NCBI RefSeq assembly: GCF_025602895.1
Contig: NW_026516257.1
Location: 223,501 to 287,500 of the forward strand
Direction of reading: 5' to 3'
Length of the DNA stretch: 64,000 bases
Source: Polychytrium aggregatum
Taxonomy: Eukaryota > Chytridiomycota > Chytridiomycetes > Polychytriales
The notes under the pieces were generated by a model. The model ran no database searches and was not told the DNA's origin. It was given only the letters and a program-made list of their open reading frames with translations. Made by a program: the position numbers and the translations under genes. Shown here piece after piece: positions 23,150-32,080 of the stretch (positions within the stretch are counted from its first letter, which is position 1; every line of letters begins with the position of its first letter).

Positions 23150-25483
23150 TCATGACTTGCGTGATTTGCCCTTTCGCCTTGATGAGGTCGACGGAGCAGG
23201 CGGCCGGGGCGCATCGTTGATAACGACGGTGCCCTCTCTCAGCTCGTCCCTCAGCTCCGAGTTCTCGACCCGTTGCTGGGTCTCGAGGTAGAACATAAGG
23301 TCCTTGACCTGCTCCTGCAGCTCCTGGATTGCAGCGGACTGCTCTTCGATGATGCGGTCGCGCTCCGTCAGCTCGCACTTGAACTTTTCTTGGTGTTGCC
23401 TGAGGTTCTCGTTCATGTGTTGCTCCTCAGTGAGCCGGCGCTCCAGCTCCTCGATGCGTTCGCCAGACTTTTCGAGGCGCTTGTCCAGGGTTCGGCGCTC
23501 CTTGGAGATCTTGCGCTCGCTTTCCGACTGCCCTTTGAGAGTGGCCTCGCGCTGTGACATTAGCTGAGCGAGCTGCTCAAACAAATCTTGCGCCTCTTGC
23601 TGCGTCTTGCGGATTTGTGTCTCGTACCACTCCCTCTGGCTCTCGAGCTGGCTGGTAAGCTGGTAGGAGTACTCGAGCCCGATCGAGTCGATTTTTTCTT
23701 TATAGTCCAGGTCGTCGTTCGCACCCTTGCCGTCTGCAAAGGCGCAGTCGTCGGGCGAGGCGTATGCACCAGAGCAGCCTTCGGGAAAGAACGCACGCTG
23801 ATATCCCCGATCGCGAAAGTAGCCGCGAGGCTCCACGGCGTTGGGGGCCGGCAGCTCGACTAACTTGCCATCGGCCTTGTTTTGGATCAATCGATGAACG
23901 TATCCATCGCCGGCGTAGTCCCAGACGCGCTGCGTCTCCAGCTCAAGCGAGTACAGGTGGTTGGTGAGCTCAAAGTGCCGCTGGGCATGCCCGGACTGGT
24001 ATCGGCCGCATCCAATGTTGCCACAAATCAGGCAGATCCACAGACTCTCGGTCGAGCCGCAGTCGGCGCATTCGTTGAGGGTATCGGCCTCGAACTTGGC
24101 CGCGTTCTGGGAGTACCGGCAGACGGGACAGGTGCTATCGCCCCACTTGGCCAGACACTGGGCGTGGAAGGTGTGGTGGCAAACGATGGTGAGCAATCCT
24201 GTGGCGGAGGCATCCATGCGCTCCAGGCACACGGGGCAGTTTGGCAGCTCGACCAGGTGACCTGGGTGCGCCGAGCGTGGCGAGTAGTGCGTCACGATCC
24301 GGACACTATCGCTGGGCGACGGCTCGCCTTCGCATGGTGGTCCGGGATTGGTCCGAGCAGTCAGGAACACGGACGCCGGGTCGTCGGTGTTGGCCGGGAA
24401 GGCGTAAGCAGGAATGGCATGCGAGCTGAACTTGATCGATTTGATGTAGACGACATGACAGATGGCCGGCTCGAGCGAGCTGAAGGGACGCCCGTTGTAC
24501 TCTTTGTAGAAGCGGTCGGCGTGCCGCGCCTGCCTGAACCGGATGAGGACCAAGAAACGATTTGGCGTTGCGTCGCGGATGATTCGGATGTTGGAGACAA
24601 ACTTTTGGTTGGGCCCGATAAAGTTGAGGATGTCCGGCGGGGTCATGTAGGTTGGGACGGCCAGGATGGCCAGGATCGTCCCGGTTCCCTTGGCGTCCTG
24701 GAGCTGCGTGGGGGTGGCGGCCGATCCATCGGGATTCAGGGGAATGGCCACGACGTCTGGAGAAGCATCGTCGTTGTTGCCGCTGTCGTCGCCGTGAGCG
24801 ACGGAGGTGGAAATGGCGGTGTCTTTGGCAAAGTACTCTCGGACGTCGATTGGATCGCGATATAAATGGACAATGCCGGCATTCAACTGCGACTTGCCCG
24901 AGGCGAAAGGCACAAATAGGCCGCTTGTCGGAACGATCTTGGGCGAGAAACCGGATGATCTGGGCGCCAACGTCTGTGGCAGGCGCATCGATGGGAGATG
25001 CTCGGTCAGCGAGACCGAAAGATCCTCGCCGTTGGCCGCGAGCGGGCTGCCGATGGAGTGGGAAGGGTCATCGCCCTGACCGGAGAGCGTATCATCACGA
25101 GGAATGTGCTCTGGCGAGTCTCGGCCGTCCTTGGCCAGGGTCGCCTCGTCGTTGTCCATTGGGTGGCAATCGAGATTCGGTTCAAGGTATGCGTCGACGT
25201 CTATCTCTGGATCTGCCACATCGATCCATTCAACCGTGATGAGTCCACAGCGGGCGTCTCTCCGAAGATCGCCAGGGAGGTAGCGCTTATGGATCGGAAG
25301 GTCGCCCTGCTTGCGCTTGAGCTTTGCAAAGCGTTTGAAGGACTTGGAGCGGTAGGACGGAAGAAGATTGGTGTCGAAGAGAGAGGCTGGATGGCACGGC
25401 TCGGGGGCGGGCTCGGAGACGGGCTCGGCGTCGCTGGCGGAGTCGGCGAGGATCTCAATCCAGAGGTGGTATCCCAGGCTCAT
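23150..25483 (-). CDS. BRAP2/ETP1-type RING E3 ubiquitin ligase
   Basis: Single open frame of 777 residues, unusual here as it lacks introns. Order of domains: acidic N-terminal region; RRM-like BRAP2 domain about residues 265-345 (TILAILAVPTYMTPPDIL, FLVLIRF); RING at 416-455 with C416-x2-C419, C435-x-H437, H440-x2-C443 and C452-x2-C455; a UBP-type zinc finger from C472 (CADCGSTESLWICLICG, GCGRY, HYxxT-like HFELTNHLYSLEL); then a long coiled coil (about 600-755) ending in a basic SSRRKGKSRKS tail. BRAP2/IMP binds nuclear-localisation signals and Ras and restrains Raf-MEK signalling in animals; yeast Etp1 acts in ethanol tolerance. ATG 25483 is the first Met of the frame and gives a normal N-terminus (SLGYHLWIEI). 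Confidence 0.92.
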   Translation of the reverse strand: MSLGYHLWIEILADSASDAEPVSEPAPEPCHPASLFDTNLLPSYRSKSFKRFAKLKRKQGDLPIHKRYLPGDLRRDARCGLITVEWIDVADPEIDVDAYLEPNLDCHPMDNDEATLAKDGRDSPEHIPRDDTLSGQGDDPSHSIGSPLAANGEDLSVSLTEHLPSMRLPQTLAPRSSGFSPKIVPTSGLFVPFASGKSQLNAGIVHLYRDPIDVREYFAKDTAISTSVAHGDDSGNNDDASPDVVAIPLNPDGSAATPTQLQDAKGTGTILAILAVPTYMTPPDILNFIGPNQKFVSNIRIIRDATPNRFLVLIRFRQARHADRFYKEYNGRPFSSLEPAICHVVYIKSIKFSSHAIPAYAFPANTDDPASVFLTARTNPGPPCEGEPSPSDSVRIVTHYSPRSAHPGHLVELPNCPVCLERMDASATGLLTIVCHHTFHAQCLAKWGDSTCPVCRYSQNAAKFEADTLNECADCGSTESLWICLICGNIGCGRYQSGHAQRHFELTNHLYSLELETQRVWDYAGDGYVHRLIQNKADGKLVELPAPNAVEPRGYFRDRGYQRAFFPEGCSGAYASPDDCAFADGKGANDDLDYKEKIDSIGLEYSYQLTSQLESQREWYETQIRKTQQEAQDLFEQLAQLMSQREATLKGQSESERKISKERRTLDKRLEKSGERIEELERRLTEEQHMNENLRQHQEKFKCELTERDRIIEEQSAAIQELQEQVKDLMFYLETQQRVENSELRDELREGTVVINDAPRPPAPSTSSRRKGKSRKS

Positions 25484-25737
25484 GAAGGGCGAGCAGATGG
25501 AGGCCAGGGCCGCAGCCGAGCCGGGGTTGGGCCACGTCCGCCTGAGGACACCGAGCGAGACCGGGGCGAGAGGGACGCGAGGAAGGCGCAGCGAGAAGGG
25601 CGGTCTCGTTGGGGTTCTGGGATGCTTCCCACGGCGCGGCGATGGGACAGCAAATACCGGGAATCAGGTTGCAGCCGCATGCCTCGACGGAGCCGACCGG
25701 CGGAAGCACTGGACGCTTGTCAACCAAATCAAAGAGA

Positions 25738-25856
25738 TTGCCAACCAGTACGGGAAACAATATCACGGCTTGCCCGCTGGGCCTACAGTCAGTCAGCGGG
25801 GTTCAGACATCTGAAACCAGGAAGGAACTGTCCCGTTTTTTTCTGGATAGACTGTA
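25738..25856 (+). mobile_element. MITE-like repeat, copy 2
   Basis: Aligns by eye with 6121-6243 along its whole length. Bounded by TACAGTCAGTC and GACTGTA, internal hairpin GGTTCAGACATCTGAAACC, right end CTGTCCCGTTTTTTTCTGG. No coding capacity. Confidence 0.6.
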
Positions 25857-26170
25857 CACTTTGCAAATGGGACACTCTCGATCCTATACGCCAGTGTAGC
25901 ATGTGATGAACTTGCGTCCAAATGGACGACATGCAATTCAACCGATTACCTCCCAGTGAACACCACCGGTCGCTCTCCGGTCTCTACAATCGACATGCAC
26001 ACTGGTACTCTTGGACACACTGAATATGGAGGCAACATTCCTCAGGCTATGGATGAAGGCGTAGCACCGCATCACAGAATGGTCACGGCCGGCACGATGG
26101 TATTGGGAAACAAATTATTCGGCCAACGACCAAAACCAGGGTGTCCCGTTTTTTTCTGGATCGACTGCAA
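25857..26170 (+). mobile_element. MITE-like repeat, long form, copy A
   Basis: About 310 bp, homologous to 51195-51579. Shared blocks are GGGACACTCTCGATCC near the left end, GGTACTCTTGGACACACTGA, CAGGCTATGGATGAAGGCG and GCACCGCATCACAGAATGGT. The right end, GTGTCCCGTTTTTTTCTGG followed by ATCGACTGCA, is nearly the same as the end of the short form. GGGACAC near the left end and GTGTCCC near the right end form a partial terminal inverted repeat. Confidence 0.55.
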
Positions 26171-26393
26171 TGGGTCCGGGTGACCCGCTGTCGTGCGAAT
26201 AAAGCGCACCAACGTCGTAGCTGAATGCTACATCCGAGGACAGATCAACTCAGGTACTCCTTGGCTTCTTCAAAATGCTGTGCAGTGTGCCAATCTCACG
26301 TCGGTACCTCCGGATGCCAAAGAGCTGGGCCAGAGATATTCAAAAGTCGCGGCGTGTCAGTCTATCCGTCACATTCGATTGATATCTGCCCAG
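26171..26393. other. Intergenic
   Basis: About 220 bp between the repeat and the presumed 3' end of the next minus-strand gene. Nothing recognised. Confidence 0.4.
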
Positions 26394-28886
26394 TCATGCG
26401 TGTGCAAAGCAATCTGATAGGCGTGTCGAAGTGCAAGTCGTCTGCGTGATATGAAAAATGCTGATACTTGCCTGAGTAAGGTCATGGTTTTGCCGACGAG
26501 GATTCTCCACATGTGGGTTGATGTCGGCTATCAGCCTCTGGATCATTTCGAGACTCGGGACACCGTCGGGACCAGGTGGGTTTGGGAAGGGAATGACTTG
26601 CCTGTCAACTCGAATAGTAGCAGAGAACGAGAGTGTTTTGTCGTCGTTGATCTTCTTGACCTTGTAAATCCGAATCGGGAAGCAGCGACCGAGCAAGAAG
26701 AGGTGTGGAAGGAGTCGTCATGAGTCAGCGAAAATGTCAGTCGGCCGCCAGAGCACATGGTTCTGCCGCATATGGTGGTATCCGATCTACCATCATGGCT
26801 CCAGGCTGGCTACCAACGCGCCTGGCACAAAACATGACAGTCTACAGCCACAGTTGCTCATACCCGGAAGTAGTATTTCAGTGTTTGGCCTTGTCCAGCT
26901 CTCGAGAGATAGACCCGTGAGAGAGGCGGGCAGTAATATAGATCGTCGTCTTCCCGGATCAGCTTGAAGACAATCAACCTCGCAAACAGCGTCATATCAG
27001 GAACGTCTTCCTCAAGTACGTTTTGTTTGCCACCCTTGCCTGTGGAAGCGCGAGTGCTGGTGCTGCTTGTTTGGACAGACTTTTCGGCAGCGGCATTGCG
27101 TCGAGTAGCGCTTTTGGAGGTGGCCATGCTTTGGGCTTTGCGACGGCGATCGACTCTCTTGACCCTGTCCGCAGCGACGATGTCGAGGTCATCTTGGCTA
27201 TAGATGGTGTGCTGACCATTTTCGCTCTCAGTCAAACTCTCCTCAGCTGCAGAGCGACGGTCGCCGAAGATAATCTTGTCCGATGCCGCTTGCGCTGAAG
27301 AGCTGGGAGACCCGGCCGAAAACTCGACGGGACATGAATGTGTATTTGCAGCGGAAGCATCGGCCATTGCTTCACTCGGTTGCATTGCATCCACGGACTC
27401 TGGACTGAGTTCATATTCTGGACTGCTCTTGGATGATACGCTCGTCAAATCGCTTGGCGAATCGCTCGAAACGGAGGCATAAGTGGCCCATGAGTCTTGC
27501 ATCGATTTCAGAGCGGGATCTACAAGCGTTGACTCCTGTATCTCGAGAGGCGCATCCGAAACTACGGGCGACTTTTCTCGCTCGGCGGGGGACTCTTGGT
27601 TGTCCATGGGCGAGTAATCTACATCAAGCGGCGGCTGAGAATAGCCTGGGTTCGCAGACAGAGGCGAATGCTTTGACTCGGCCGACACCTGAGACCGATA
27701 TGGCTCTGCGGAGGTTGGCACATCCTTGGGCTGGTGATCCGGCGACCGGCCTTTGTTGTCATCCCGCCTATATGCAAGTTGAATCGCACATGGAGAAACA
27801 GAAGCATGGGTGAGAATGTTGGGATGCGGAGGGCATCTTTGACGAGCAAACGCGCCAAGCTGCTTCCTGTTTTGTACCGTATTGGCTTGCTCTTGACAGG
27901 TGTTTGAGTGGCTTCGCCCAAAATTCCTCGTAGTTGGAGGCCTTCGGACGAGTGACGAGTGGATTTGGATATCAGTATGGGCACGTACGGGCAGAATCCA
28001 GCGATTAGCAGGAGCCGGGAGAGCGACGGGGTGGGCATAATAGGCCATGGCCTGCTCGGCAAGGATCGCTGGATATTGGCCGTCGCTCCTGAAAGGAATA
28101 CCATCTGGATTCTCCTCTCTCATCCCTCTCGCATGGCCAACCTTCCAATCGTCATACGCCTGGCGATGCCGCTCATAGTTGTCGGCTCTGTTCTTGAGAA
28201 ACTCGGCAGTTTTCCGCCCGTTAGCGAGCTCGAGCTGGAAATCATCGATTGCACGGTGCAAGTGAGAGCTCCGCAGAAACGAAGCCGAGGCGATACCCTC
28301 TGCATCCAGGGCCTCGGGCGGCAGCAGCCGCGAGAGCTCATGGAGGTCCTCAGCAGAGAGCATGCTCCTGAGGCTTTCGTCGCGGAAAACAGACTGTAGG
28401 GCACAGGATGGGGGGGGGAGCGGAAACGATGCGATATGATAAATCGGGAGGCAGTGGGCTTCACTTGGTCCGAGCGATTCGTATGGGCATGCATGGCAGG
28501 GCAGGGGCGGTCGATCGAAGATGCATATGCATTTGTCGAAGAGAATAGGCGGCCGATCTACTGACCGCCAGGTCGATAGACACCAAGGGCGAGTCTGGCT
28601 GGGAGAGCGCATATTCAGGAGTCCACTTGAGGGCAGCCGGCCGACGCCCCCGCTTCCGACCCGGGGTGGTTTGCTTGATGGATGAGACGCCGTCGACAGA
28701 GCTGTTGTTGAGAGGTATTGGGACGCCCGACATGCGGGGCACCGCACCAGCGGTCTTGGCTGGGGATGGCGGACGTTCAGGGGAATCGCCGTGGCTGTGA
28801 GGCAAGATCTGGGCAACGGGCTTTGAACCGGGATCTGTATCGGACGCCTGCTTGGCCTGCCGTCTGCTCGGACGGGTGCTGGCCAT
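26394..28886 (-). CDS. DEUBAD (ASX-homology)-type protein, probable regulator of a deubiquitinase or chromatin complex
   Basis: Exon 1 (28566-28886, ATG 28886) holds a basic, Pro-rich stretch with KRGRRPAALKW (AT-hook-like GRRP), then TPEYALSQPDSPLVSIDLA. Exon 2 begins at 28393 with SVFRDESLRSMLSAEDLHEL followed by SRLLPPEALDA. W...SPL..IDL followed by a helix and the LPP turn is the pattern of the ASX/DEUBAD fold, which in ASXL binds and activates BAP1. Further on is DDFQLELANGRK. The frame stays open to 26858 as a long Ser-rich region, ending DMTLFARLIVFKLIREDDDL. A separate minus-strand frame at 26394-26696 (RIYKVKKINDDKTLSFSATI) probably supplies the last exon(s), but I could not place the junction. 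The mitochondrial-looking segment between exons 1 and 2 is intron. The domain call rests on pattern only. Confidence 0.55.
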
Positions 28887-29340
28887 GCTGCAACGACCGA
28901 GCGGGGACGCAGGGGGGCCTGGAGAAGGCAACGGACAGAGACGACAACCCGGCTTGGAGCAAGAGGTCGGCATGATCACCCGAGCGCGTGATTGCAGGCA
29001 TGCAGACACGACCAAGCAGACGTTGTGCTGTTGCTGTTCGTGCGATGTTCTCTGGAGCAGGGGCCGAGCGCCGATTGTCTTTGGACAGCAACACCGAGCG
29101 GGATATGGCTTTTCAGAGGTTGTAATGGGAGCATCGCGATCCAGACAGGCAGTGTCGATGCAACCAGCAAAGCGATCTGGGCGATTCGGCTACTGACCGG
29201 CCGAGGAGACTCCCTCGACAATCGCCCGGGCCGTTGGATCGTGTAGGAAACTCTCATGCGGCTCACCCCGCCACAACGATCATGGCAATGGCAGTATATT
29301 GGTCGTTGCGCATGTCCAAGGACACGACAGGACGCCGCTG
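28887..29340. other. Intergenic: PIG-V 3' flank and DEUBAD-protein promoter
   Basis: About 450 bp between two minus-strand genes. No exon or repeat of note. Confidence 0.45.
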
Positions 29341-31394
29341 TTATGCCGGCGGATAAAATGCGCTGAAGAGGACAGCACCGGCGAGGGCAAAGCTCACAAA
29401 GTAACACACATACACCTTGCCGAGCATCAACCGGGTGCGATTCCATTCTGCCACGTACCAGAAAACACCTGGCATGCAGCTCAGGAAGCGGATGATCACC
29501 TGGACATGCATCATGGTCATGCAGTACACAAGCATGACGAGCCACAGGACGATGTGTGGGAAGATGGAGTCGTAGGACTCCAGCGGTGCTCCGGCCCGGT
29601 TCTTGGTCGAGCTTGGGGCATTTGAGGCGCTTGAGGTGCCTGTGACGCTTGCAGCGCTTGTGATGCTCGAGTATCCCAGTGACCACAGCCGCCTGCTGTC
29701 GGCGCTCAGGTACTGGTATATGGCGACCGCAGAGAGTATGGCCACGGGCATGGCCATGGTGAAGTTTCCAATCTGGCCCGGCTCGTAGTAGCGCAGGAAT
29801 CCGTTGTTCCAGTACTTTTCCTGGACGAACGAGTAAATGAGCGGCACGGTGCGAGTGCACCAAGGACGGGAGGGGGCATCTGGAGCGCAAAAGAGCTGGA
29901 AGCCATAGAGTTGGTACAGAGCAAAGCCGCTCCAGACGATGCCGGTGTAAAAGATGGCCTGTGCAACATTGAATGCTCGGCTCTGGAGTGACAACAAGTG
30001 AATGTGGTGAGCCAAGGGGCGCAGGCGGTTGAGCATTGTGGCCTGCAAGGGTCCGAATGGATCCCATGGAATGGGAGCGGACAGAGGCCCGCAGATAAAC
30101 GCGAACTGGACTGGACATTGACAATTAGGTCATACCAGCAGCCGTTTGGGGCGTCGTCGAAGGATCAGTTCGTAGATGAAGAAGCCGGCATAGAGTATCC
30201 CGTTGGATCGGATCAGGCCTGCAAACGACCACACCAGTGCAGCGCGCAGGTACTGTCGCCGACTTAGGAGGAGCATCCCCGTGAAGGTGAACAGACAGAA
30301 GGAGCTCTCCGAGTATCTGGAGATGAAGATGGAGATGGAGATGGAGATGGAGATGGAGATGGAGATGGAGATGGAGATGGAGATGGAGATGGAGATGGAG
30401 ATGGAGATGGAGATGGAGATGGAGATGGAGATGGAGATGGAGATGGAGATGGAGATGGAGATGGAGATGGCGATAATGAGGGTGAGTAATCGAGATACAG
30501 CAAAAGACGAGGATGATAGCTGTGGAGTAGATGCTATATCATGCTTACATGGACGACATGATGATGCTGCATGGGAGGAATGCAAAGCACAATGTAGCGG
30601 CGTAGGCGAGCGAGACATTGCCCGGCATGAGCTGGCGAGTGAGTGCAAAGAGCACCATGGCGGCACAGACAAACGACAGGTTCGAGACGAGCACGCCTGA
30701 AACCATTAGCAGCGTTTTCCAGGACATAAGGCCCGAAAAGATGGGCCTGACTGCAGAGGATGCCGATGTCGATGCCGATGCCGATGCCGACGCCGATGCC
30801 GATGCCGATGCCGATGCCGATGCCGATGCCGATGCCGATGCCGATGCCGGTGTTAAAGAATGATCATGATCCGCCCCACGAGAACGGTGGATGAAGGATG
30901 TGACAAACATAGTGGTTAAAGGCGGATTACGCAGCATAGCTTCACAAGCCATATTCATTCTGCTCAGACCAGATCAACCTCTGCTCAGATCAGACAGGCT
31001 CCTCCAGCAATGGTCGCGAGTTCTTACGAAGCAAGGCCCCGGCGTTCATGAGCAGCGGATATCCCGGCAGAAAGGCAAAGTCCTTTTCGTAGATGTATCC
31101 GTACTCGGCGATGCGGATAAAGTGAATGGCATCCCAGCTGGCCAGCGGCACGAGCCTGGCCCGCACCCAGCTGTCCCAGGCACCCCGGGCGCCATGGACC
31201 AGATAGAGAGCGCTGGTATCGTAGGGCGGGACAACGGCAGGGGCCAGCAGGGCGATGAGCAGGACCACCAGCCTGATCAGCAGGACACGGCCCAGCAGCG
31301 ACGGCCGGGAGGACGGCTCTGCTGCAGCCGCAGACGCGGGGGTTGCCAGGACGGTGCCTTTGGCGGTCTCGGCATAGCGATCGGAAGGGGACAT
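29341..31394 (-). CDS. GPI mannosyltransferase 2 (PIG-V/GPI18), ER membrane
   Basis: Four minus-strand exons: 31028-31394, 30549-30750, 30136-30316 and 29341-30042; 1452 nt, 483 residues (human PIG-V is about 490). It adds the second mannose to the GPI core from dolichol-phosphate mannose in the ER lumen. The start MSPSDRYAETAKG is followed by a first TM helix (LLIRLVVLLIALLAPAVVPP). The family's luminal motifs follow: SWDAIHFIRIAEYGYIYEKD (catalytic Asp in WDA.HF) and FAFLPGYPLLM. Next come SLAYAATLCFAFLPCSII, YSESSFCLFTFTGM, GLIRSNGILYAGF, QEKYWNNGFLRYY and MHVQVIIRF; it ends in a TM helix and SAFYPPA. Introns 1 and 2 are filled by two different hexanucleotide repeats, each ending at the splice acceptor. 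Confidence 0.92.
30331..30470. repeat. (GGAGAT)n hexanucleotide repeat, about 23 copies, in PIG-V intron 2
   Basis: Near-perfect repeat, reading (ATCTCC)n on the coding minus strand. It ends 11 bp before the CAG acceptor at 30317-30319 and so forms the polypyrimidine tract of the intron. Confidence 0.95.
30759..30850. repeat. (GATGCC)n hexanucleotide repeat, about 15 copies, in PIG-V intron 1
   Basis: Reads (GGCATC)n on the coding strand, with two variant copies (GATGTC, GACGCC). It ends 5 bp before the CTGCAG acceptor at 30751-30753. Confidence 0.95.
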
Positions 31395-32080
31395 GGCAGG
31401 GGACGGCGACGCAGCGATGACGACGACGATGGCCGCAGCAACGGCAGCACAGGGTTTTGGGCGGCCGCAAAACGTGGGCGGCACACGTGTGGCTTGTGCA
31501 CGGCTGCGCAGGCATGTGTGTGTGTGGCCTCCATGTGTGTGGCGCAGAGGGCAAGGCGAGCCACGCCGCAATCTGATTGGCACAACGTAATGTGCAGATA
31601 TATATGCAGATGTATATGCACATATATATAGGTATGGGCACATGTCGTGTCAAATATATGGACACATCGTATGTGTCGTATCTCTATCCGCTGTGCGCTT
31701 GCATCTCGCCCGCCGATGGCTCCCAGCATCCAAGGCCAGCATCCAAGGCCAGCAAACATGGCCAGCAAACATGGCCGGTCCACGCGACGGCCGCCGGCCC
31801 GAAGCGGCTGCCCCGTGTCACCGTGCGCGTCGCGCCGTGCCCCTGCCCTGGCCACGTTTTGCGGCCCGTGTGCATCCCCAGCACGATGGCCGCGCGGCTG
31901 CATGTCCCCCGGATCGGGCCTGGTGGATGCCGGTGCACCAGCGTCGCCGGGCTGAAAAGGCCCATCGTCGTCGGCCTCTGGCTTTGGTCTTGCTGCGTCT
32001 CTGCCGGAACCCTTCCTGGCAGCACTCCCTCTCCCTCCCTCCAGGATCGCCTCCCTCGCCTCTCCCTTCTTCGGCCCATC
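31395..32080. promoter_or_regulatory. Divergent promoter region of PIG-V and the aspartic protease
   Basis: About 690 bp between divergent starts. It includes an AT-rich block (31590-31640, ATATATATGCAGATG repeats, the only TATA-like cluster nearby) and a short duplicated CATCCAAGGCCAG / AAACATGGCCAGC tract at 31727-31775. Open frames across it are antisense or composition-driven. Confidence 0.45.

Noticed and set aside
30203-30700. Plus-strand frame with a Met-Glu repeat and minus-strand frames with Ser-Pro or Ile-Ser repeats
   Set aside because: Translations of the (GGAGAT)n microsatellite inside PIG-V intron 2; flanking PIG-V exons explain the locus.
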